Origin: JAFASC01 sp034669505
GTDB lineage: Bacteria; Pseudomonadota; Alphaproteobacteria; Rhizobiales; Beijerinckiaceae
Direction: 5' to 3'
Length of the DNA stretch: 15,199 nucleotides
Assembly: GCA_034669505.1 (NCBI GenBank)
Contig: JAXDNJ010000067.1
Location: 1-15,199, forward strand
Positions 8,888-14,810 of the stretch are shown here, one piece after another (position 1 is the first letter of the stretch; each line of letters begins with the position of its first letter). The notes below the pieces were generated by a model. The model saw only the letters and a list, made by a program, of their open reading frames with translations. It made no database searches and was not told the DNA's origin. Made by a program: the position numbers and the translations under genes.

Positions 8888-9712
8888 TTATTCTGCGGGA
8901 TGGCGCTGGGGAACCGGCCGGATCAGGAAACCGCTCGGACGCGAGGCCGTCCAATAAGCGGCCGCCATCAGCCCGGCGCCGGCGATCGTGTTGCCGAGCG
9001 TCACCCAGATCAGGTTCCAAACCATGCCGGCCCAGGTGACGTTGTCCGGGTGCTTCGAGAGCAGCGCGACGCCGAAAATTGTCATGTTGGCGATCGAGTG
9101 CTCATAGCCCGAGCCGATGAAGGCGAAGAGACACCACGCGATCGCGATCATGCGGCCGGCTTCGCTGGTGATGCGCATCGACATCCACACTGCAAGACAG
9201 ACGAGCCAGTTGCAGAGGATGGCGCGGCAGATCAGCGGGAATGCATCGGCGTTCATCTTCGCCGCGGCGACTTTGTAGATGAGTTCGCTCGCCGCCCCGG
9301 TGATGAGCCCGCCGCCGCCGCCGACAAATAAAGCCGCGAGGAAAAGACACCCGGCGAGATTGCCGAGCCAGCTCACCGCCCAGATGCTCAAGACGTTGTT
9401 CCAAGAGGTGCCGCCCTGGAGGCCCGAAATCGTCAGGCTCATCGTGTGGCCGGTAAAGAGATCGGAGCCGGCAAAGATGACAAGGATGAGAGCGAGGCCG
9501 AAGCTTGCTCCCATCGCCAGCGGCCGCACGCTCGGATCGAGCGCCGAACCGATGCTGAAGATGAGCAGGATGCCGAAGCCGACATAAATGCCGGCCATCA
9601 TCGAGCTGATCCAGAAGCCGAGCGGATTGTCGCGCAGGAAGCGCGCCTTCTGCTCGCCAAGGAGCGTGAATTTGTCGATCGTATCCTGAAACATGGCTGC
9701 CATCGTCTGCAT
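8888..9712 (-). CDS. nirC: Formate/nitrite transporter (FNT) family channel, NirC-like
   Basis: A 274-residue inner-membrane protein of the FocA/NirC family, which forms pentameric anion channels with six membrane segments per subunit. Hydrophobic segments recur from about residue 32 to 254. The family's omega-loop region appears as GSDLFTGHTM at 82-91 and the central-histidine motif as YEHSIANM at 203-210 (H205). The LFTG-x-TM form is closer to NirC than to FocA. As first gene of an operon with a siroheme reductase and its electron donor, it most likely brings in nitrite. The start is uncertain: ATG at 9712 is the longest, with 9703 and 9694 also in frame. The only purine-rich ribosome-like site (AGGAAGG, 9738-9732) lies rather far upstream. 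A sigma-54 promoter about 40 bases ahead suggests nitrogen control. Confidence 0.93.
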   Translation of the reverse strand: MQTMAAMFQDTIDKFTLLGEQKARFLRDNPLGFWISSMMAGIYVGFGILLIFSIGSALDPSVRPLAMGASFGLALILVIFAGSDLFTGHTMSLTISGLQGGTSWNNVLSIWAVSWLGNLAGCLFLAALFVGGGGGLITGAASELIYKVAAAKMNADAFPLICRAILCNWLVCLAVWMSMRITSEAGRMIAIAWCLFAFIGSGYEHSIANMTIFGVALLSKHPDNVTWAGMVWNLIWVTLGNTIAGAGLMAAAYWTASRPSGFLIRPVPQRHPAE

Positions 9713-10084
9713 GGCGAAGCTCGCGGCGTCGCCTTCCTGTGCGCATGCGAAGCAACCGACGTGCCAGCGGATTTCCGCGCAAGTCCCTCCTGCGATTGGC
9801 GTTACGCTGATGAGGTGTGCCGCCTCGATGTGCGCAAGGACGCCGACATGTGCAGATCGCTCGCTCTTTTGGCCCTTTCGCCTCCCTGCCGTTTAGCCGC
9901 GCTTCTGACAGAATCTCGCCTTTCTCGCACGATCTCGGCTTCGATAGCGCGCTTTCAACTACGCGCCACTCAAGCTTCGGACTTGGCCGCAGCCGCGGCC
10001 GGCGCCACAAAGGCGACCCTTTCCAAAGAGATATGAACCCGATCAACCCTCGCGGCCGCCAATGCCTGCTGAAAAACGAGGACT
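9713..10084. other. Divergent intergenic region between nirC and an unknown gene
   Basis: This 372-base gap separates the minus-strand nirC operon from the plus-strand gene at 10085. It holds the sigma-54 promoter at 9751-9766 and space for its enhancer sites. Open frames crossing it on both strands have no recognisable protein content. I see no clear sigma-70 promoter for the plus-strand gene, no RNA gene and no repeat. Confidence 0.6.
9751..9766 (-). promoter_or_regulatory. Sigma-54 (RpoN) -24/-12 promoter of the nirC operon
   Basis: The minus strand reads TGGCACGTCGGTTGCT, matching the RpoN consensus TGGCACG-N4-TTGCW at every defined position, with the invariant GG (9765-9764) and GC (9753-9752) exactly ten bases apart. 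Transcription would start near 9740, leaving a leader of about 28 bases before the nirC ATG at 9712. RpoN promoters need an enhancer-binding activator; NtrC would be the natural one for nitrite assimilation. I found no convincing NtrC or NifA site in the next 150 bases upstream. Confidence 0.8.
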
Positions 10085-11134
10085 ATGCTCTTCCACATAG
10101 ATGCCGACGAAGGAGCCCGCATTCTGGGCTGGGTGGTGCCTGATAATCCCGGCACGACTCCAAGCGTCATCATCCTTATTCCGGACCGCGAGGAGATAAG
10201 GGTGGCGGCGACGCTGGACAGACGCGACGTCGTCGAGCTCGGCTTCCATCACGCCACCGGCATGATTGGATTCATTATCGACGAAACTACCGTCCCGGGC
10301 CTTGCTGGAATCCAAGAGATCGAGATTCTCGAGGGTGACGGGCGGATTCCGATTTACCGGCGCTACCAGATCTCGCGCCATCTCGAGAAAAAGCTCTGCT
10401 ATTTCGACCTCTCAATCATGCCGCAGAGGCGGATCCTCCAGCGGTTGAGCGGCCGTTTCGCGCTCACCTACAATTATGCGCAGAGGTATCCGCTCGAGAC
10501 GATGATGATGATCGTTAACAATTTCAGCGCGAACTCCGTCCTGATTACGGGCCGTCCGAATTTTATCCGGCAATACGGTCTCTTGAAAAACGCCGGATAC
10601 ATCATCGCAGCCATGCTGCGCGATCCCTACGAAGAGCTCGCCGAGCGCCTGATCTTCATCAATCTTCTCGCCACTTCGAAGGCGGCGCATCTCTTGCCGC
10701 AATTCGTCTCCGACATTCCGGCCTTGGTTGACTTTGCGCGCGACATTTCATTCGCCGATCCAAAGGCGTTGGTTGCGAGGTTCCGCGCCTCCACACGCGA
10801 GCAGCGCGACGCGATGATGAGCCCGATGACGCGCGTGTTTGGCTGCGGCCTCGCCGAACTCCCCGAGCATCGGCATGTCAGCGTGGCACTGGACAATCTC
10901 GGTACGGTGGACGCCGTCGGCACGCGCGCCCGCTTCGCCGATTTCCGCTCCGTGCTCACTAACGTGCTAGGCGCCGATGTGCTTGGGCAAGACGATTTGG
11001 AAATGTTCGACAAGGTCCGCGAAGTGCGCGATCTCTTGTCTACGGTCGGAATGGTCAGCGATTTGCTCGAGAACGACCTGAACCTTTATTCCTACGCGTC
11101 CGAGGCCGTCAACGCGGGTCTGGATGGGATCTAA
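10085..11134 (+). CDS. Unrecognised 349-residue protein, possibly polysaccharide-related
   Basis: I do not recognise this family. About residues 1-95 look like a beta-rich domain, beginning MLFHIDADEGARILGWVVPDNP, with alternating hydrophobic strands and few helices. Residues 96-349 look alpha/beta to helical. A conspicuous block runs from YPLETMMMIVNNFSANSVLI (135-154) through GRPNFIRQYGLLKNAGY to MLRDPYEELAERLIFI (177-192). The LRDPYEELAERL part faintly recalls the 3'-phosphate-binding R-D-P segment of sulfotransferases, but no matching N-terminal PAPS loop is evident. There is no signal peptide or membrane segment. The ATG at 10085 is firm: an in-frame TGA lies 15 bases upstream with no other start between, and CGAGG precedes it. 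Its stop overlaps the stop of the convergent AlgX-like gene. The neighbours hint at surface-glycan metabolism. Confidence 0.8.
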   Translation: MLFHIDADEGARILGWVVPDNPGTTPSVIILIPDREEIRVAATLDRRDVVELGFHHATGMIGFIIDETTVPGLAGIQEIEILEGDGRIPIYRRYQISRHLEKKLCYFDLSIMPQRRILQRLSGRFALTYNYAQRYPLETMMMIVNNFSANSVLITGRPNFIRQYGLLKNAGYIIAAMLRDPYEELAERLIFINLLATSKAAHLLPQFVSDIPALVDFARDISFADPKALVARFRASTREQRDAMMSPMTRVFGCGLAELPEHRHVSVALDNLGTVDAVGTRARFADFRSVLTNVLGADVLGQDDLEMFDKVREVRDLLSTVGMVSDLLENDLNLYSYASEAVNAGLDGI

Positions 11135-12099
11135 GCGATCGAGGCCGGTGCGACGCCTCGGCCGCCCTTGAACTGCAGCCACTTCGCTTTCAGTGCCTGA
11201 CGCGCGACGGTCCAGCGCAAACTGAGCTGGTCATTCGCCACAATGGTCATGAATCTCTCGACGAGTTCGTAAACGACGACGTCCGGCCGCGCCCGCTTGA
11301 TATAGGCCCAATCGAGATTGCTGGACCAAATGAACTCCACTTCGCGAGCGGTCTCCGCCAGCATCGCCGTCAGGCCATCCGCCCGTTGCGATGCATATGA
11401 GTCGCCGAAAATAAGAATCTTTTTGCGGGCGGCGGACGGCTTGTCGTTCTTGAATGCGACGTGAGAACCCACGTGGACGACAGCGTTGGCCGTCACAGTA
11501 TCGAGATATCTCGCGATCGAATTGCGGTAGGTGGAGGTCGCGTTCCTGAGAAAATCGTAGAGTTTCAAGTGCTCGTAGATGAGCGGGTCCATTTTTAGGC
11601 CGAGATCGAGAACGCTCTCAGCCTCGCGCGCCGGCCTCGTGAGCAGTGTGGGGTCCGGACGGATGCCGATCTTCTCGCATAAAAGACGATACGCGAGAAA
11701 GCACCCTTCGGGGGTCCAGTGTGTATCCGTCTTGTAATAGAGTTGCTTTTCGTCGCGCTGAGCGCGAAGCGCGTCGATCAAGTCGAGCCAGACATGCGCG
11801 TAGGGCGAACGCTGCATCATCTCGCGAAGCCGCATTGCCGGCGAAAGCCGCCAATCGACAATGGGCGGGTCGCGCAGCTTGTTGTCATACACCGTGAGCT
11901 TCTCAGGAATGCTTATATGGACGTATTCGATACCCATCCGCTCGAGGCGGCGGGCACGATCTTCGATTAACTTCGCCCATTGCTCCAGCTTGGCGTCGTC
12001 CAACAGAGGAGCGCCGCGGTCGAAGAGCGCACCTATGGCGTTCGAGCCGCCGGTCAGGAACAGCCATCCATCTTGCCCTTCGTAAACCCAGGCGCTCAA
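11131..12099 (-). CDS. AlgX/AlgJ-like SGNH-fold protein (putative O-acetyltransferase)
   Basis: A 322-residue protein resembling the SGNH domain of alginate O-acetylation proteins AlgX and AlgJ. The N-terminal GQDGWLFLTGGSN at 8-20 is the usual opening of this family. The catalytic D-x-H pair is in DTHW at 125-128 (D125, H127) and the nucleophile serine is S234 in FGDSY (231-235). AlgX/AlgJ attach acetyl groups to exopolysaccharide in the periplasm, but this copy has no signal peptide or transmembrane anchor. Either it acts in the cytosol or is exported another way. The start is TTG at 12099: an in-frame TGA directly precedes it, and GGAGGG stands four bases ahead. It is divergent from the methyltransferase and tail-to-tail with the unknown gene, sharing four bases at the stops. 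No MBOAT acyl-donor gene is in view. Confidence 0.85.
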   Translation of the reverse strand: MSAWVYEGQDGWLFLTGGSNAIGALFDRGAPLLDDAKLEQWAKLIEDRARRLERMGIEYVHISIPEKLTVYDNKLRDPPIVDWRLSPAMRLREMMQRSPYAHVWLDLIDALRAQRDEKQLYYKTDTHWTPEGCFLAYRLLCEKIGIRPDPTLLTRPAREAESVLDLGLKMDPLIYEHLKLYDFLRNATSTYRNSIARYLDTVTANAVVHVGSHVAFKNDKPSAARKKILIFGDSYASQRADGLTAMLAETAREVEFIWSSNLDWAYIKRARPDVVVYELVERFMTIVANDQLSLRWTVARQALKAKWLQFKGGRGVAPASIA

Positions 12100-12249
12100 T
12101 CAACCCTCCAGAAGCCCGTCGTCTCGTGGCGCCCGAGCGCCGCGCGGCGGCCTGCCGAGCCAGTACCCGATGTTTTCCACCAATTCATCTGTTTGCTAGA
12201 GTGCGATCATAAGCCAACGGGCGAAACCTGTTGCGGGATTAGAGGGTAT

Positions 12250-13188
12250 ATGGCCGATCCATCTATGACCTTAGTCGAATTCGCCCGCCAGCACCGCATC
12301 ACTCCCGAACAAGCGCAGGAACTCGTCGCGTCGGCGGGGCCAGCGATTTTCGGGTTCGACGAAGCTCTCTATCTCGACGAAAATCCGGACGTGCGGCGAT
12401 CTGTTGGCAATGGCGAATTCACCTCCGCGCTGCACTTCTTCTATCTCCACGGACGGCACGAAAACCGAAGCGGCGGTCCCGAACAGGACAATCCGCCGGA
12501 GATCAAGTTCAAAGGCCCGATCCCGCCACGCGCGCTGCGCAAGCGCGTGCATGGCCACACCCAACTACACAGCTTTGAACGTGTAGGATCAGCTGTCTGC
12601 AAGGACATTCTGGAGGCCGTACGCGCCCATATTTCGCTCGCTCCCCATTCGCGCGTGCTCGATTTCGGCTGCGGCTGCGGCCGGGTGCTCGTCTATTTCA
12701 AGGATGCAACGAGCTGCGACATGATCGGCAGCGACATAGATGGTGAGGCGATTGCGTGGTGCAGAGATCATCTGTTGAACTTCGGCACGTTCGTCCAAAA
12801 TGGTGCGGAGCCGCCTCTGCCGCTCGGCGATTCGAGTATCGATCTCGTCTACTCGATATCGGTCTTCACCCACCTGCCGGAAAAGATGCAGTTCCAATGG
12901 CTAGAGGAGCTGCATCGCGTCGTAAAGCCCGGCGGGCTACTTTTGCTGACCACGCGCGGCATAGAGGGAGTTTCGCTCAGCCTTATCCAACGCGGGAAGT
13001 TCGGCATGAAGGGCTTCGTCTACGTGGCCGGCGGGAAAACGCCGGGACTGCCGGATTTTTACCGAAACGCTTTCCACAGCGAGGCGTATATCCGTGCGCG
13101 ATGGAGTTCAATCTTTGACATTGTCGAGTTCAAGCGGCGCGGAATCGCCGCCGAGCAGGACTGGACATTGTGCCGTAAGCCGGCCTGA
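12250..13188 (+). CDS. Class I SAM-dependent methyltransferase with N-terminal NPDV-type module
   Basis: A 312-residue methyltransferase of unknown substrate. The Rossmann core spans about residues 115-245: motif I VLDFGCGCGR at 136-145, acidic post-I strand GSDIDGEAI at 160-168, SSIDLVYSISVFTHLP at 195-210, and RVVKPGGLLLLT at 223-234. This layout is that of Methyltransf_11/25-like small-molecule or glycan methyltransferases. Ahead of it, residues 35-73 (FDEALYLDENPDV...ALHFFYLHGRHENR) form a module seen in bacterial surface-polysaccharide enzymes and in secreted repeat proteins, with the pattern YL-x-NPDV followed by H-Y/F-x-x-H/G-G-x-x-E-x-R. The ATG at 12250 follows AGAGGG by three bases; ATG at 12265 is an alternative. 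The in-frame extension back to 11980 is antisense to the AlgX-like gene and rejected. The context supports glycan or lipid decoration. Confidence 0.88.
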   Translation: MADPSMTLVEFARQHRITPEQAQELVASAGPAIFGFDEALYLDENPDVRRSVGNGEFTSALHFFYLHGRHENRSGGPEQDNPPEIKFKGPIPPRALRKRVHGHTQLHSFERVGSAVCKDILEAVRAHISLAPHSRVLDFGCGCGRVLVYFKDATSCDMIGSDIDGEAIAWCRDHLLNFGTFVQNGAEPPLPLGDSSIDLVYSISVFTHLPEKMQFQWLEELHRVVKPGGLLLLTTRGIEGVSLSLIQRGKFGMKGFVYVAGGKTPGLPDFYRNAFHSEAYIRARWSSIFDIVEFKRRGIAAEQDWTLCRKPA

Positions 13189-13227
13189 ACTGGAGGCGGC
13201 CGCCGAAACGCAACACGAATCGGGCGA

Positions 13228-13440
13228 TCAACGCGCCGCGCCAGGGCCGGTCTTGCCGGTCCGGCCCTTGTTCTTCGCCGTGGCATCGGGATCGGTGCTG
13301 CGGGCGCGATCGCCGACTTCGACCTTGTCTTCTTGGTGCTGCCGGCTTTCGGCGCTGTTGCCGGATGTGCCGCCCGCGACCTTGCCCGCGGCCGGCGGGT
13401 TTTCCTTGTCAGCGTCGATGCGCTTGTCGAGTTCGGCCAT
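13228..13440 (-). CDS. Small hydrophilic hypothetical protein (70 residues)
   Basis: A 70-residue, highly charged protein rich in K, D, E, G, A and S with no hydrophobic core, so probably disordered. It starts MAELDKRIDADKENPPAAGK and ends in a basic GRTGKTGPGAAR tail. No family is recognised. The ATG at 13440 has a good AGGAGA ribosome site seven bases upstream, the main reason for accepting it. Earlier in-frame ATGs run antisense through the tRNA gene and are not credible. It is convergent with the methyltransferase gene, 39 bases between stops. Small proteins like this in alphaproteobacteria are sometimes stress-related, but nothing here shows that. Confidence 0.6.
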   Translation of the reverse strand: MAELDKRIDADKENPPAAGKVAGGTSGNSAESRQHQEDKVEVGDRARSTDPDATAKNKGRTGKTGPGAAR

Positions 13441-13515
13441 GCCGCGTCTCCTGTCACTCCAGAATGATGGAAGGCCGGATTGGTTTCGCTTAAATGGCGG
13501 CTTGCATCCCGCGCC

Positions 13516-13544
13516 TTGCGGCGCGAGCGCAAAAAACCTATAGC
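13516..13544 (+). promoter_or_regulatory. Likely sigma-70 promoter for tRNA-Pro
   Basis: TTGCGG at 13516-13521 and TATAGC at 13539-13544 are separated by 17 bases, giving a start near 13551, about a dozen bases before the mature tRNA end. A run of six A's lies in the spacer. The -35 box overlaps the short inverted repeat GCGCC-TTGC-GGCGC (13511-13524). The match is moderate, and the position relative to the tRNA is the strongest argument. Confidence 0.45.
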
Positions 13545-13563
13545 CAACCCGCCTTGACGGCGT

Positions 13564-13641
13564 CGGAGTGTAGCGCAGCCCGGTTAGCGCACTTGTCTGG
13601 GGGACAAGGGGTCGTGGGTTCGAATCCCGCCACTCCGACCA
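13564..13641 (+). tRNA. tRNA-Pro (anticodon GGG)
   Basis: Full cloverleaf by eye. The acceptor stem pairs CGGAGTG with CACTCCG. The D-arm stem pairs GCGC with GCGC. The anticodon stem CTTGT/ACAAG encloses the loop CTGGGGG with GGG at positions 34-36. The T-arm has the TTCGAAT loop. The CCA end is encoded (13639-13641). GGG reads CCC and CCU proline codons. The gene stands alone, convergent with the decarboxylase gene whose stop is about 27 bases downstream. Confidence 0.97.
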
Positions 13642-13667
13642 TTTCACCGGCGATCCGGCCCGGCCGA

Positions 13668-14810
13668 TCAGATCACATGCGTCTCGAGCGGCGGGAAGCC
13701 GTTGAAGCCGACGGCGGAGTAGGTCGTCGTGTAGGCGCCCGTCCCCTCGATCAGCACTTTCGCGCCGATCTCGAGGCTGACCGGAAGCGCATACGGCTGC
13801 TTCTCATAGAGCACATCGATCGAGTCGCAGGTCGGTCCGGCGAGCACGCATGGGCCGGTCGCATCGCCGTCGAAGGCGGTGCGGATCGGATAGCGGATCA
13901 TCTCGTCGGTCGTCTCAGCGAGTCCGTTGAACTTGCCGATGTCGAGATAGACCCAGCGCGTCTTGTCCGCGTCCGACTTCCTCGAGATGAGGATGACCTC
14001 GGCCTCGATCAATCCGGCATTGCCGACCATGCCGCGGCCGGGCTCGATGATCGTCTCGGGAATGCGGTTGCCGAAATGCTTGCGCAAGGAGCGGAAGATC
14101 GTCTGCCCGTAGGTGCGCACCGCCGGCACGTCCTTGGTGTACTTCGTCGGAAAGCCGCCGCCGAGATTGACCATCTGCAGGTTGATGCCGCGCTCGGAGA
14201 GATCGCGAAAGATCGCGGAGGCCGCCTTCAGCGCGCCGTCCCACATGCGCGGGTTCGGCTGCTGCGATCCGACATGGAAGGAGAGGCCATGCGCGAGGAG
14301 GCCGAGATTGTGTGCATGTTCGAGCACGCGCGGCGCCATCTCGGGAACGCAGCCGAACTTTCGCGACAGTGGCCATTCGGCGCCTGTGCCATCGCAGAGC
14401 ATGCGGCAGAACACCTTCGAGCCGGGTGCGACGCGCGCGATCTTCTCGACCTCGGCTTCGCAATCGACCGCGAAGAGACGCACCCCGAGCGCGTAAGCGC
14501 GCGCGATGTCGCGTTCCTTCTTGATCGTGTTGCCGAAGCTGATCCGCTCCGGTGTGGCGCCGGTCGCGAGCACCTGCTCGATTTCGGTGAGCGAAGCCGC
14601 GTCGAAGCACGAGCCGAGCCGCGCGAGCAGATCGAGCACATCCGGGGCAGGGTTGGCCTTGACGGCGTAGAAGACGCGCGTGTCGGGGAGCGCCTTGGCA
14701 AAGGCGTGATAGTTCTCGCGCACGACGTCGAGGTCGACGACGAGGCAAGGGCCAGTGTCGCGTCCCGCCTCGCGGCGGTCGCGCAGGAACTGGAGGATAC
14801 GGTCGGTCAT
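13668..14810 (-). CDS. PLP-dependent ornithine/lysine decarboxylase (fold type III)
   Basis: A 380-residue cytosolic enzyme of the eukaryotic-type ODC / alanine-racemase-fold group, making putrescine from ornithine and/or cadaverine from lysine at the start of polyamine synthesis. PLP forms a Schiff base with K51 in FYAVKANP. Other active-site pieces are SFHVGS at 177-182, the phosphate-binding GGGFP at 217-221, EPGR at 256-259, and GPTCDS at 325-330 with the catalytic cysteine C328 and D329 that acts across the dimer interface. G-A-Y360 near the C-terminus contacts PLP. The length is normal for the bacterial short form. The ATG at 14810 has GAAGGG about nine bases upstream; the frame continues to 14948 but that part looks non-coding. 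Ornithine versus lysine preference cannot be read from sequence. It is transcribed alone. Confidence 0.93.
   Translation of the reverse strand: MTDRILQFLRDRREAGRDTGPCLVVDLDVVRENYHAFAKALPDTRVFYAVKANPAPDVLDLLARLGSCFDAASLTEIEQVLATGATPERISFGNTIKKERDIARAYALGVRLFAVDCEAEVEKIARVAPGSKVFCRMLCDGTGAEWPLSRKFGCVPEMAPRVLEHAHNLGLLAHGLSFHVGSQQPNPRMWDGALKAASAIFRDLSERGINLQMVNLGGGFPTKYTKDVPAVRTYGQTIFRSLRKHFGNRIPETIIEPGRGMVGNAGLIEAEVILISRKSDADKTRWVYLDIGKFNGLAETTDEMIRYPIRTAFDGDATGPCVLAGPTCDSIDVLYEKQPYALPVSLEIGAKVLIEGTGAYTTTYSAVGFNGFPPLETHVI

Noticed and set aside
9770..9900. Possible NtrC or NifA enhancer sites upstream of the sigma-54 promoter
   Set aside because: Only half-site-like TGTGC/GCAC pieces are present, with wrong spacing or orientation for a palindromic site.
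9102..10046. 314-codon minus-strand frame over nirC and its upstream region
   Set aside because: It is out of frame with nirC, arginine-rich and without motifs. It would also span the sigma-54 promoter.
10033..10143. Short frame starting MNPINPRG upstream of the 349-residue gene
   Set aside because: It overlaps the start of the larger gene in another frame, has no clear ribosome site and shows no recognisable content. A leader peptide is not excluded, but nothing supports it.
13228..13647. 139-residue minus-strand frame beginning MKWSEWRDSNPRP
   Set aside because: The SEWRDSNPRP start is the well-known false translation of the antisense of a tRNA gene. Only the part from 13440 is kept as a small CDS.
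13652..13669. Inverted repeat GATCCGGCC-C-GGCCGATC between tRNA-Pro and the decarboxylase stop
   Set aside because: It could be a shared terminator stem, but it has no T-run, contains a bulge and overlaps the stop codon, so I do not call a terminator.
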